Assembly (NCBI GenBank): GCA_003598085.1
Contig: QZKU01000056.1
Coordinates: 1-31,086 of the forward strand
Length of the DNA stretch: 31,086 nt
Reading direction: 5' to 3'
DNA from: Candidatus Abyssobacteria bacterium SURF_5
Lineage (GTDB): Bacteria > Abyssobacteria > SURF-5
A model generated the notes under the pieces. It searched no databases. It had not been told where the DNA came from and saw only the letters and a list, made by a program, of their open reading frames with translations. Shown in pieces: positions 7,602-16,927 of the stretch; the stretch's first letter is position 1; each line of letters opens with the position of its first letter. Position numbers and translations under genes: made by a program.

Positions 7602-7955
7602 TCAGCGCGGACGCCCGCCGCCGCCCCGTCTCGCTCCACCGGGCCCGCCCGGACGGTATCCCCCGCCTCGTGGGCCGCCGCCTCTCGGTCCTCCGCCCTC
7701 CCGTCGTCCTTCTGGACGAGGCCGGGCCTCGTTCACGTTCAGCGTTTGCCCCTTCAGGTCTTTGCCGTTCAGACCGTTAATTGCTTCGCGGGCTTCGGCG
7801 TCGGCTGGCATCTCGACAAACCCGAAGCCTCTCGATTCACCGCTGAATTTGTCGGTGATAATTTTGGCGGATGCAACCTGTCCGAATGCTGCAAAGGCCT
7901 CTCGCAAATCGTTTTCGGTTACTCCCCTTGCCAGATTTCCTACATAGATGTTCAT
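7602..7955 (-). CDS. RRM-domain RNA-binding protein with RGG-like tail
   Basis: A 117-residue protein with one RNA recognition motif (residues 1-80): RNP2 is IYVGNL (3-8) and RNP1 is RGFGFVEM (42-49), both with the RNA-stacking aromatics. The last 35 or so residues are nearly all Gly, Arg and Pro, a flexible RGG-type tail that binds RNA non-specifically. This resembles bacterial and cyanobacterial Rbp proteins, which are induced by cold and act as RNA chaperones. The start is the ATG at 7953-7955 because the Shine-Dalgarno GGAGGCG falls inside what would be the codons after the upstream ATG at 7967. It shares an apparent transcript with rpsU and has a leader of about 270 nt. Confidence 0.93.
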   Translation of the reverse strand: MNIYVGNLARGVTENDLREAFAAFGQVASAKIITDKFSGESRGFGFVEMPADAEAREAINGLNGKDLKGQTLNVNEARPRPEGRREGGGPRGGGPRGGGYRPGGPGGARRGGGGRPR

Positions 7956-8235
7956 TTGCGCCTCCATTCGCCAGGACGAGTTGATATTCCCGGTGTTCCT
8001 ATTCCAGGGGAGGACAAAAAGCCGATTCCGCCAATCCCCTTTTGCAAACTATGCTTCAACAGCGCCCGCGAGTAAAATGAATATTAAGTTTTTCGAAAGC
8101 TAAAGAAGGAGATCAGATTCTCGAAGTGAACGCTGTCAGGCTGGTCACCTGCGTTGGTGCCACACTTAGAGAGCGCAATCTGGCCTGGCTTGCACATTGC
8201 CGAAACAGTAAAACATATCGCTTTAGCTTCAGTAT

Positions 8236-8265
8236 AGTATAGCGGCTCTGACAACCAGTTGTCAA
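8236..8265 (-). promoter_or_regulatory. Promoter of RRM-rpsU unit with overlapping palindrome
   Basis: On the minus strand TTGACA (8260-8265), an 18-nt spacer and TATACT (8236-8241) form a near-consensus promoter. A second TATACT overlaps at 8231-8236. The palindrome TGACAACcaGTTGTCA (8249-8264) covers most of the -35 box and may be an operator. Transcription would begin near 8228, leaving about 270 nt of untranslated leader before the RRM start at 7955; I see no gene in that leader. Confidence 0.7.
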
Positions 8266-8297
8266 TCACCCCGCGCAAAGTCGAGAACAACCTTTTC

Positions 8298-8326
8298 TTG
8301 ACGCTGATTATGAAACCGCGTATAAT
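8298..8326 (+). promoter_or_regulatory. Consensus sigma70 promoter for the mS38-like gene
   Basis: TTGACG (8298-8303), exactly 17 nt, then TATAAT (8321-8326). The predicted start near 8333 gives a short leader containing AAAGGAGGG. This is the closest match to the vegetative promoter consensus in the window, as expected for a ribosomal protein gene. Confidence 0.8.
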
Positions 8327-8351
8327 ATAGTGTTGCGAAAGGAGGGATGAT

Positions 8352-8447
8352 ATGCCCAATCTGCGTAAGCGGCGAAAGAAGAAGATTGCAAAGCACAAGC
8401 GCAAGAAGAAGATGCGCGCTAATCGTCATAAGAAGAAGCTTCGCTAA
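8352..8447 (+). CDS. AURKAIP1/COX24 (mS38-like) small ribosomal peptide
   Basis: A 31-residue peptide, MPNLRKRRKKKIAKHKRKKK followed by MRANRHKKKLR, with about 60% Lys/Arg. It matches the AURKAIP1/COX24 domain pattern, in which a conserved KIxxHKRKKxxRxNRHKKK core is shared by small bacterial proteins and the C-terminus of the mitochondrial ribosomal protein mS38. In mitochondria this helix sits at the decoding-side of the small subunit, so the bacterial peptide is likely a 30S component. Support for it being a real gene despite its size: a consensus promoter, a strong AAAGGAGGG site about 7 nt before the ATG, and motif conservation. hisG follows 59 nt later. Such genes are commonly missed by annotation because of length. 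Confidence 0.85.
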   Translation: MPNLRKRRKKKIAKHKRKKKMRANRHKKKLR

Positions 8448-8482
8448 AAGCTGAACCGAAGAGCCAACCCTTTGGAAAGTGA

Positions 8483-8497
8483 CCGGCCGACGGCCGG
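8483..8497 (+). promoter_or_regulatory. GC palindrome at the hisG ribosome-binding site
   Basis: CCGGCCG-A-CGGCCGG is a perfect 7-bp inverted repeat whose last GG begins the hisG Shine-Dalgarno (GGAGA, 8496-8500). In RNA it could compete with ribosome access, though a one-base centre must open to form a hairpin loop. A DNA-binding site is also possible. Confidence 0.4.
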
Positions 8498-8506
8498 AGA
8501 CGAAAT

Positions 8507-9379
8507 ATGAATAAATTGAGGATGGGACTTCCTAAGGGCAGTTTGCAAGAGGCTACCCAGGAATTATTTCGGCGCGCCGGCTATACCATTACCTATTACG
8601 AGCGCTCTTATTATCCCCACGTGGACGATCCCGAATTGGAAACTTTATTGATCCGGGCACAGGAGATTCCGCGCTATGTCAGTCATGGGATCCTGGATGT
8701 CGGGATAGCGGGATTGGACATGATCGAGGAGGACGATGCGGACGTCGTCCAGGTTGCCGATCTTGTTTACTCAAAGCGCGGCATCGGTACGGTGCGCTGG
8801 GTGCTTGCCGTTCCCGATGATTCTCCGTTCAAATCGGTGGAGGATCTGGAAGGAAAAACGATTGCGACTGAATTAGTAAATACGACGAAGAAGTACCTTA
8901 AGCAGAAGGGAATCCGCGCGACCGTGGAATTTTCATGGGGCGCAACCGAAGTGAAACCGCCCGACCTCGCGGACGCGATCGTCGAACTGACGGAGACCGG
9001 ATCTTCGCTTGCCGCCAATAAATTGCGGATCTTGGACGTTGTAACCGAATCGCAGACCTGCTTTTTCGCCAACAAACAGGCGTGGCAAGACTCATGGAAA
9101 CGTCAGAAGATCGAGAACCTGGCGACGCTCCTGCAGGGGGCGCTGAATGCCGCCAGGATGGTCGGCCTGAAAATGAACTGTAACCGGGCGGATTTAAGCA
9201 ACGTGCTGGCCGAACTGCCGGCGCTGAAAAATCCCACGATATCCAATTTGAGCGATCCGGGATGGGTGGCGGTTGAGACGGCGCTGGAAGAAAAGGTTGT
9301 GCGCGAAATAATTCCCCGTCTCAAGAGCGCAGGCGCCCAAGGAATAATAGAATTTCCCTTAACGAAGGTCATTTATTGA
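8507..9379 (+). CDS. hisG: ATP phosphoribosyltransferase, long form
   Basis: First enzyme of histidine biosynthesis: joins ATP and PRPP to give phosphoribosyl-ATP. At 290 residues it is the long HisG-L type, which carries a C-terminal ACT-like regulatory domain (about 210-290) for histidine feedback and does not need HisZ. The N-terminus [20 protein letters not shown] and the PRPP-binding stretch around residues 158-172 ([16 protein letters not shown]) are family signatures; [15 protein letters not shown] (61-75) is also typical. No other his gene is in the window; it sits between a ribosomal peptide gene and a DUF1844 gene, so it is detached from any his operon. Confidence 0.95.
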   Translation: MNKLRMGLPKGSLQEATQELFRRAGYTITYYERSYYPHVDDPELETLLIRAQEIPRYVSHGILDVGIAGLDMIEEDDADVVQVADLVYSKRGIGTVRWVLAVPDDSPFKSVEDLEGKTIATELVNTTKKYLKQKGIRATVEFSWGATEVKPPDLADAIVELTETGSSLAANKLRILDVVTESQTCFFANKQAWQDSWKRQKIENLATLLQGALNAARMVGLKMNCNRADLSNVLAELPALKNPTISNLSDPGWVAVETALEEKVVREIIPRLKSAGAQGIIEFPLTKVIY

Positions 9380-9406
9380 CGCGGCAGGACGTGGAGGGAT
9401 TTTCTT

Positions 9407-9781
9407 ATGACAGAAAAGAGAGTGGATGAATCCTGGAAAGAGGAAGTCCAGCGGGAGAAAGTGAAAGAGCAGGGTCCGGAGAAACCCCCTTCCGGAAAAG
9501 CCCGGACCGCTCAACCGTCGGGTTTCCCGCCAATGCAAGCCAGCTTCGGCACACTTCTGGCTGAACTCGCGATGCAAGCGTCTCTTTTCCTTGGTGAAAT
9601 ACCCGACCCTGAAACAAATGAGCCGATAGAGGATTTGAACAGGGCAAAGTACCTGATAGACGAATTGGGGATCCTCGAACAAAAGACAGCCGGCAACCTG
9701 ACGCCGGATGAAGCACAGGCGCTCAAGAGCATTCTCTATGAACTTCGGATGAAGTACATAAGAAAGGCGCCGAAACCCTGA
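9407..9781 (+). CDS. DUF1844 family protein
   Basis: A 124-residue cytoplasmic protein. Residues 1-38 are charged and low in complexity (many Lys, Glu, Pro); the conserved part begins at FGTLLAELAMQASLFLGEIPDP (about 44-65) and continues with DLNRAKYLIDELGILEQKT and LTPDEAQALKSILYELRMKYI, which is the DUF1844 pattern. The function of this family is unknown; its two helices suggest a small helical bundle. GGAGGG precedes the ATG, and it starts 27 nt after hisG, so it is probably co-transcribed with hisG and perhaps purA. Confidence 0.85.
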   Translation: MTEKRVDESWKEEVQREKVKEQGPEKPPSGKARTAQPSGFPPMQASFGTLLAELAMQASLFLGEIPDPETNEPIEDLNRAKYLIDELGILEQKTAGNLTPDEAQALKSILYELRMKYIRKAPKP

Positions 9782-9830
9782 GGTGGAAGGGACCCGGAGT
9801 TTGCGGCCAGACGAAAGCTTCCCTTCCTGA

Positions 9831-11174
<1,344 letters not shown>

Positions 11175-11207
11175 AATCCTTTTTTTCGAGAAGAAATGTC
11201 GCCACAG

Positions 11208-11223
11208 AAGGCTCGGCCTTTTT
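11208..11223 (+). terminator. Weak intrinsic terminator after purA
   Basis: AAGGC-TCG-GCCTT followed by TTT gives a 5-bp stem with a short T run, 34 nt after the purA stop. The stem is short, so efficiency is doubtful. Confidence 0.4.
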
Positions 11224-11424
11224 CCCTTCATGGCGTGATCGAGTCACGTAAAGGCCTTGCCGCAACTCGCGCCTCTCTCAGAACGCTTCGCCTTTTTCGA
11301 TTCAGAGCCTAAAGCCCTCATACGCGCGCACTCCCGTTCCTTTTTTGCCGCGCCCAAGGATACAGTTTTGTGTCTTCAAGTCATAACGACACTAATGTTA
11401 AGCATTTATGATTGCACAAAAAAG

Positions 11425-11441
11425 TTGGCACCGTAATTGCT
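11425..11441 (+). promoter_or_regulatory. Sigma54 (RpoN) promoter
   Basis: TTGGCACcgtaaTTGCT matches the -24/-12 consensus TGGCAC-N5-TTGC exactly. It lies about 90 nt before the GTG at 11530, with predicted initiation near 11452. Sigma54 promoters need an enhancer-binding ATPase; an imperfect dyad GTGTC-N13-GACAC at 11370-11392 could contribute, but it is closer than typical activator sites. The gap 11175-11529 holds nothing else I can support. Confidence 0.8.
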
Positions 11442-11529
11442 CATTCCATCGATGACCGTGCGTCCACCGTCCACTCATCTACCCCTGCAGGAGCAAGATG
11501 CTGATAGACAAAGGGGAAAGGAAATTGCT

Positions 11530-12975
11530 GTGAATACGAGGCTGGGGGATTTCCTCGTTGAACACTCCATTATCACTCACGAGGAGTTGGAGAAAGCGCT
11601 TGCCCGTCAAAAGGAAAGCCTGAAGCCTCTCGGCGAGGTTCTGCTCGAACTGAGGATACTTGATGAGGCCCGGCTGGCGCACGCGCTGGCCGACCAACTG
11701 AGCATCTCGTATGTTGATCTGTTTACTACTCCGCTTCAGCCGCAGGCGATCGACCTCATTCCGGAGCACCTGGCTCGAAAATACAAGTGTATTCCGATCC
11801 GAATAAACGGCGGGTTTCTCGACGTTGCGATGTGCGATCCGATGGACCTTGACGCTCTGGAGGAACTGGCAAAAGCGGCCAAGCTGGAAATCAATCCCTT
11901 GATTTCCACGCGAGCCGACATCCTGGAATCGATCGAGCTGCAGTATTTCACCCGGAATTATCGTGCATCGCACGCGCAGAAGCTGGAAAACGAGATCCGG
12001 AAAGAGATCGATGACGAGAAGACAAAAGAGACGCGCATCTTTGCAATAGTCTCGAACAAAGGAGGCGTCGGCAAGACGCATACCGCGGTTAACCTCGCCT
12101 GCTCCCTGGCTTCCCTGAAGGTGAAAACGCTGCTCATCGATCTGGATCTGGGAAACGCTAACGTGGGAGTCAAACTGGGCATCCATCCGAAATACACGCT
12201 TATGGATTTTTTGAACAAAGAGAAGGATATCTTTGAGCTTGTTACCGGCACCGATTACGGGTTTGACTTCATCGGCGGGCAGTCGGGCGAATACAAATTG
12301 GCGAACCTGGCTTACGTGCAGAAGTTGAAGTTCATTCGCAACTTTCAGGAAGTCAGCAAGAACTATGATGTCGTCGTATTCGATCTTGGCGCGGGAATCG
12401 ACGACAGCGTTCTCGATTTCGCGCTCGCGGCGAATGAGGTCATTATCTTGACAACTCCGCAGGACATCGTTTCCGGATATGCCTGCGTGAAGGCATGCTA
12501 TTTCCGATTCAAAGATATCGAGACCAGGCTCGAAAAGAAAATGAAGAATTACCAGATGAAAACGGAGTTCTCGCCCAGGTTCATTATCAATCAGGTCGAG
12601 TCCGTGGAGATGGGACAGAAGGTTTTTGACAAAATCAATGCGACGGCCCAGAAGCATTTCAGGAATGGCAATGGGAGCCAGTTCAAGCTGGATATGGGGC
12701 TTCTGAGTTTCGTGCCCTACGACCGCGAGATGTTCCGAGAGGCCGAAAAAAGAAGGAAACCATATAGCATCGCTTTTCCCGACCGGCCGGCATCAAAATG
12801 TATCCGCCACATCGCCAGTGAGCTGCTGAAGCCGCCGTCTCTACGCGAAGCCATCCCTGCCGGCGGATTGAAACCGCGCTCCGCCACACAAAAACAGGAA
12901 GTTCCCTCGAACAACAATCACTCGCCGAAGAAGAGTTTCCAGCGGTTCGTCGAGATTCTTAAGATGAGATTCTAG
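11530..12975 (+). CDS. MshEN domain-MinD/FlhG-like ATPase fusion
   Basis: About 481 residues. Residues 2-140 form an MshEN (GspE/PilB N-terminal) domain: RLGDFLVEHSIITHEELEKAL, then LGEVLLELRILDEARLAHALADQL and the second repeat; MshEN domains can bind cyclic di-GMP. After a charged linker comes a SIMIBI ATPase with deviant Walker A KGGVGKT (177-183), LLIDLDLGNANVGVKLG (Walker A' region) and GGQSG, closest to FlhG/YlxH-type MinD proteins. The C-terminus KKSFQRFVEILKMRF could form an amphipathic membrane-binding helix, as in MinD. The start is GTG at 11530 with AAAGGAAA upstream; longer versions would begin inside the sigma54 -12 element. The sigma54 promoter suggests a motility, pilus, secretion or envelope role. 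It is not a GspE/PilB motor, since no such ATPase domain follows. Confidence 0.85.
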   Translation: MNTRLGDFLVEHSIITHEELEKALARQKESLKPLGEVLLELRILDEARLAHALADQLSISYVDLFTTPLQPQAIDLIPEHLARKYKCIPIRINGGFLDVAMCDPMDLDALEELAKAAKLEINPLISTRADILESIELQYFTRNYRASHAQKLENEIRKEIDDEKTKETRIFAIVSNKGGVGKTHTAVNLACSLASLKVKTLLIDLDLGNANVGVKLGIHPKYTLMDFLNKEKDIFELVTGTDYGFDFIGGQSGEYKLANLAYVQKLKFIRNFQEVSKNYDVVVFDLGAGIDDSVLDFALAANEVIILTTPQDIVSGYACVKACYFRFKDIETRLEKKMKNYQMKTEFSPRFIINQVESVEMGQKVFDKINATAQKHFRNGNGSQFKLDMGLLSFVPYDREMFREAEKRRKPYSIAFPDRPASKCIRHIASELLKPPSLREAIPAGGLKPRSATQKQEVPSNNNHSPKKSFQRFVEILKMRF

Positions 12976-12995
12976 GACTCCGCGGAAACCTCGCA

Positions 12996-13020
12996 AAGGT
13001 CCTTCCTTCGCAAGGGCCTT
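12996..13020. repeat. Stem-loop after the MshEN-MinD gene
   Basis: AAGGTCCTT (12996-13004) and AAGGGCCTT (13012-13020) pair with one G-U, loop of 7 nt. No T tract follows, so termination would have to be factor-dependent. Confidence 0.4.
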
Positions 13021-13082
13021 CGATGCTCTGCTCATCAATTTTGCGGCATGACATTTCCCTTATTTTTCCTGAGCCGACTCTT

Positions 13083-13091
13083 TGATATAAT
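13083..13091 (+). promoter_or_regulatory. Extended -10 promoter for the DMT transporter
   Basis: TGATATAAT fits the extended -10 form TGnTATAAT, about 66 nt before the TTG start. The expected -35 region (around 13063-13068) is poor, which extended -10 promoters tolerate. Confidence 0.5.
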
Positions 13092-13156
13092 GGCGAAAAT
13101 GCCGACCGGGGCCCGGAACGCGTGCGGCGGCAGATCTTTATGCCCAGAGGATTCCC

Positions 13157-14071
13157 TTGTCTGAACCGCTTCCACATCTTGACTCTCCGCCTGTCCAAGA
13201 AAATGCGCATTCCTGGCATCTCTTTCAAATCCATCTGGCCGTACCGCTGTTTGGGCTGGCGGGAGTATTCGGCAAGATAATTCTCTTGCCGCCCCCTTTA
13301 ATTGTTTTCGGGAGGGTGCTCTTTGCGGCTGTTGCGCTTGCGGGGATCATTCCACTCTTCAGGTTGAACTACAGAGTGCGATCGAGCCGCGATACATTGT
13401 TTCTGCTGTTGCTGGGCATGCTCCTGGCCGTGCATTGGATTGCTTTTTTCCAATCGATAAAGGTGTACACGGTTGCGATTGCGTTGCTCTCGTACTCCAC
13501 ATTTCCGATTTTCGCCTCCCTCATCGAGCCTTTCTTCTTTCATGAAAGAATCAGCATCCGGGAAATCGGTCTTGCCTGTCTCGCATGTGTGGGAACAGCC
13601 GTCATCATCCCTTCTTTGAACATCGAGCACGACATCACCCGCGGAGTACTTTGGGGGATTCTTTCTGGCCTGACATTCGCCGTGTTGTCCATTCTAAACC
13701 GGCGATACGTCAGGAACTATTCAGGATTGACTATCGCATTATATGAGGAACTCGGGGCCGCAATGGTCCTGTCACCGCTTGTGTTCCTTATCGATTTTCG
13801 GCTCCGGGTGCAAGACGTTGCGCTGCTAATTATCCTTGGAATCGTTTCGACTGCGGTCGCTCATTCTTTGTTCATAGGCGGAATGAGGCGGGTACGAGCG
13901 CGCACAGCCGGTCTGGTGGCGGCGTTGGAGCCGGTATATGGAATCCTGTTCGCGTTGGTGGTGCTCGGAGAAAGGCCCTCGCTCAGAACACTCGGTGGAG
14001 GTATGCTGATTCTCGGGGCGGCGGTGCTTGCGACAATCTCATCCAGCCATATGCCGGCACCCGACTCGTAA
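13157..14071 (+). CDS. EamA/DMT-family transporter
   Basis: A 304-residue inner-membrane protein with about ten hydrophobic helices in two EamA repeats (roughly residues 18-150 and 160-298). The repeat signature GIFFALLVLGE-like sequence appears as EPVYGILFALVVLGERPSLRTLGGGMLILGA near the C-terminus, and SFPIF-type YSTFPIFASLIEPFFFHERIS closes the first repeat. Family members export or import small metabolites such as amino acids or drugs; the substrate cannot be told from sequence. The start is TTG at 13157, preceded by AGAGGA at good spacing; the first 20 residues are a polar leader. It converges on the acyl-CoA dehydrogenase gene 52 nt downstream. Confidence 0.9.
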   Translation: MSEPLPHLDSPPVQENAHSWHLFQIHLAVPLFGLAGVFGKIILLPPPLIVFGRVLFAAVALAGIIPLFRLNYRVRSSRDTLFLLLLGMLLAVHWIAFFQSIKVYTVAIALLSYSTFPIFASLIEPFFFHERISIREIGLACLACVGTAVIIPSLNIEHDITRGVLWGILSGLTFAVLSILNRRYVRNYSGLTIALYEELGAAMVLSPLVFLIDFRLRVQDVALLIILGIVSTAVAHSLFIGGMRRVRARTAGLVAALEPVYGILFALVVLGERPSLRTLGGGMLILGAAVLATISSSHMPAPDS

Positions 14072-14123
14072 GTTGGCGAAATCTGGCTTATGGTCCCCTC
14101 GCGTGGATGGCGGCCGGAAAATT

Positions 14124-15386
14124 CTACTTCAGCAGATCCCTTCCATAGCCAAGGATATTGCGGGCGACAATCAGCATGTTGATCTGGCCGGTTCCCTCGA
14201 AGATATCGTTGATCTTGCAGTCGCGCATCCACTTCTCCAGCAGGTATTCCCGCGAATAGCCGAGCGGTCCCATCAGTTCGACCGCCTTCTGGCAAATATG
14301 GGTGACGGCCAGGCCCGCTTTCGCTTTCGCCATCGAGGCCTGCAGGCTGTTGCGCTCCTTGCGGTCGAGCATCCAGCATGCACGCCAGGTGAGCAGACGC
14401 GCTGCCTTCAGGTTTGCTTCCATGCTGTGAATGTCCTTCTCGACGGCGTTCATTTTATAAGGCGAAATACCATACCGCACTTCGATCCCCTGCTCCGCCA
14501 GCTTTTCCTTGACGAATTCGAGGGCGGCACGCCCGATTCCGATTGCGCCGGCGGCGATGCCCGGCCGTGTCGCGTCGAACGTGGCCATCACGCCCTTGAA
14601 CCCTTTGGTGGTCCCCTTCTGCTGCACTTCGGGACTGCCGAGAATGTTATCAAGCGGGATGCGGCAATCTTCGAAGATAACGGTAGCCGTATCCGACGCG
14701 CGAATGCCCAGTTTATGCTCAAGCTTTGTGACAGTCATGCCGGGCGTCCCTTTTTCGACCACAAAACTTTTTATGCCTGCGCGGCCGGCCGCCTTGTCAA
14801 TGGTGGCCCAGACTACCACAAATCCATCGCTTTCCTCACATGCCATTTTGCCGCTGGTAACAAAGATTTTCTCACCATTGAGGATCCAGGAATCGCCGTC
14901 GCGAGTAGCGGTGCAGGTGATTGCGGCCGTATCAGATCCGGCATTGGCCTCGGTAATCGCCATCGCGCCCCATTTGGGCGGACCTTCGGTGAAGCGCTGG
15001 AAGAAGCGCCGCTTTTGAGAAGGAGTGCCAACGGCATTGATTGCTGCTCCGCCGAGCCGGGGGCCGGGATTGCACAGGTTGATACCGGCGTCTCCCCAAG
15101 CGCGTTCCTCTGCAAGAATGGCAGTCAGGATCATCGGCTGTCCGCCGGCGCGCAAGAAACTTCTTTTCCGAGCGTCTTTTTGCTGCTCCTCGGACTGATC
15201 GAGCAGCGCGAGCTGATCGGCCGCCTCTTTTTTCACATCTTCCCATATCACGGAAATGTAGTCCCATGGCTTCTCGTGCTCGCGTTCATCATATTCGCGG
15301 GCGATCGGACGCATGTGCTTCAGAGCCATCTGATGCGTTTCTTTTTGCGCTGCGACTATCTGTTCCGGCAGTTCAAAATCGATCAT
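14124..15386 (-). CDS. Acyl-CoA dehydrogenase
   Basis: A 420-residue flavoenzyme that oxidises an acyl-CoA to the enoyl-CoA with FAD and passes electrons to ETF. Family signatures are AITEANAGSDTAAI (FAD/substrate loop), GEKIFVTSG, and near the end MGPLGYSREYLLEKWMRDCKINDIFEGTGQI. Glu397 in FEGTGQ corresponds to the catalytic base (Glu376) of medium-chain enzymes, so the protein is expected to be active. The start is the ATG at 15384-15386 with GAGGAGGCG upstream; an upstream in-frame start would run to the next gene's stop codon. Chain-length preference is unknown. No enoyl-CoA hydratase, thiolase or ETF gene is adjacent, so it is a stand-alone gene possibly read through from the LVIVD gene 77 nt upstream. 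Confidence 0.93.
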   Translation of the reverse strand: MIDFELPEQIVAAQKETHQMALKHMRPIAREYDEREHEKPWDYISVIWEDVKKEAADQLALLDQSEEQQKDARKRSFLRAGGQPMILTAILAEERAWGDAGINLCNPGPRLGGAAINAVGTPSQKRRFFQRFTEGPPKWGAMAITEANAGSDTAAITCTATRDGDSWILNGEKIFVTSGKMACEESDGFVVVWATIDKAAGRAGIKSFVVEKGTPGMTVTKLEHKLGIRASDTATVIFEDCRIPLDNILGSPEVQQKGTTKGFKGVMATFDATRPGIAAGAIGIGRAALEFVKEKLAEQGIEVRYGISPYKMNAVEKDIHSMEANLKAARLLTWRACWMLDRKERNSLQASMAKAKAGLAVTHICQKAVELMGPLGYSREYLLEKWMRDCKINDIFEGTGQINMLIVARNILGYGRDLLK

Positions 15387-15463
15387 CGGGGCGCCTCCTC
15401 GCAGAATAACATATGTGCGGGATAGGGATGCTGCGCGTATTATATCCTGTTGCAAAGGTGGAT

Positions 15464-16741
15464 TCAAGGTTCCCTTCGGAATCTGAGGATGTCCAAGCCA
15501 TTGTAGCGGTCGATGATATATATCAGGCCGCCTTCATCCACAAAGACGTCATTTGTCTGCGGAAATTTCGATGGGCTCACCGGCTTGGGAACATAATGCC
15601 CGGCCTCTTTCGGGTGGTACGGATCAGATATGTCAATAATGCGCAATCCGCCGGAGAACCAGGCAGAGTAAACCAGGTTATCTTCGCCGATCTTCTCGTG
15701 CGGTTGATGAGCGCCGAACCGCTTGCCTTTTTGGCCGTCGCAGCGGCTGTACTTGCCGCCTTCGGGCAAGGTGAACTGAGACACGATCGAAGGATTCCGC
15801 TCGTCCGTGATATCGACCATCCACATCGAGGCCGGAGGGTCTTCGCACTCATCGCTGATATCCTCATCAAAAATAATGAGCCACCTCTTCCCCGAAATCT
15901 CATGGGCCACGGGCACTGCGGTATGTATCGGCGATTTGTGGTTCGGGTTCAGGTATGTTACGGTTTTTGGATTGGCCATGCTCTCGATATCCACAATGGC
16001 AAACCCTCCAAACCACAGCGGCACGTACAGGCGGTCGTCCAGCCGGTTCGGGTGATGCACATGAAAATTATTGCGGCGCCAAGAGGGTTTTTCGCCGCCG
16101 GCCGTATACTGACCTGAGAGCCACCATCGCCCAGCTTCGGTCGGGTGCGCCGGATCGCTCAGATCGAGCACCATGACTATATTTCCGCGGTACCCATCGG
16201 CGGTCGCGCTGATGTAGGCCAGCTTTCTTTCGCAGTCAAATTCGAAACGATGCACCCCTGCCGGCGCATTCTGCAGATTCACGCCGCTAACTTCAAAAAA
16301 TGCAAGTTCGCGCGGCGCGGTGAGATCGGACACATCGAATACACCCAGCCCCACTTTCTCGGGTTTGCGAAAAAGCGTATCGAAAACGTAACCGGCCATT
16401 GATTCCGAATACTGCTCGAAATTGATTATCAAGATATTTCCGCATGCCCGAGCCTTGTGCGAATGCGTGCGCGAACGCGCTTCGATCCGAGACAATATCT
16501 CCGGCCGCACCGGATCCGAAACGTCCAGAATGCTGGTGGCATATGGGGGCTCCATGTGCCCGATGTATGCAATTCCGTTGTGGACATCGACCATGCCCCC
16601 GCCCTCAATATCAAGGTGACCGACAAGCTCCACATTCCTTGATTCCGCGCGGCCGGGGGAACCGGCCCGAGCCGAACTGCTTGGTTGAAACCCGCTCAGA
16701 AACAGAACAAAGACCAGGAGAACGATCTTGCCGTTCCGCAT
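15464..16741 (-). CDS. Secreted LVIVD-repeat beta-propeller protein
   Basis: A 425-residue protein with a Sec signal peptide (basic MRNGK, hydrophobic IVLLVFVLFLSGF, likely cleavage after SSSARA, residue 26). The rest consists of repeats of the LVIVD type, seen as TSILDVSDPVRPEIL, LGVFDVSDLTAPRELAFF, VMVLDLSDPAHPTEAGRW, MWMVDITDERNPSIVSQF, LRIIDISDPYHPKEAGHY and GLDILRF, which form a beta-propeller predicted to be periplasmic or surface-exposed. Conserved FGAHQPHE resembles other such proteins. The function of LVIVD proteins is unknown; protein or ligand binding is likely. AAAGGAGAG precedes the ATG. A TATAAT on the minus strand lies near 16770-16776 but lacks a clear -35. Confidence 0.85.
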   Translation of the reverse strand: MRNGKIVLLVFVLFLSGFQPSSSARAGSPGRAESRNVELVGHLDIEGGGMVDVHNGIAYIGHMEPPYATSILDVSDPVRPEILSRIEARSRTHSHKARACGNILIINFEQYSESMAGYVFDTLFRKPEKVGLGVFDVSDLTAPRELAFFEVSGVNLQNAPAGVHRFEFDCERKLAYISATADGYRGNIVMVLDLSDPAHPTEAGRWWLSGQYTAGGEKPSWRRNNFHVHHPNRLDDRLYVPLWFGGFAIVDIESMANPKTVTYLNPNHKSPIHTAVPVAHEISGKRWLIIFDEDISDECEDPPASMWMVDITDERNPSIVSQFTLPEGGKYSRCDGQKGKRFGAHQPHEKIGEDNLVYSAWFSGGLRIIDISDPYHPKEAGHYVPKPVSPSKFPQTNDVFVDEGGLIYIIDRYNGLDILRFRREP

Positions 16742-16827
16742 AATGACTCTCCTTTCAGGAAGTTGCGGTTATTATACTGATCCGCCTGCGGCATTTCCAG
16801 ACATCCGGATTATTTGGACGGGTTGTG

Positions 16828-16846
16828 GAACATTTCATGGATGTTC
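16828..16846. promoter_or_regulatory. Inverted repeat in divergent intergenic region
   Basis: GAACAT-N7-ATGTTC lies between the LVIVD gene and the OmpA-like gene, about 80 nt upstream of the latter's promoter. It could be an operator, but 6-bp arms can arise by chance. The rest of the 304-nt gap (16742-17045) holds only promoters. Confidence 0.3.
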
Positions 16847-16927
16847 GTTGAGCGACACTCGTCCCAAGAGGCCGCTATGCCTCCTGCGCAACTTGTTTAT
16901 TTTTAATCGAAACCTTTTCCTCTGCTC

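Noticed and set aside
8084-8404. 106-residue minus-strand open frame
   Set aside because: Runs across the divergent promoters and antisense to the mS38-like gene; no homology features.
11437-11529. Upstream start for the MshEN-MinD protein
   Set aside because: It would begin within the sigma54 -12 element, upstream of the transcription start; the added residues are not conserved-looking.
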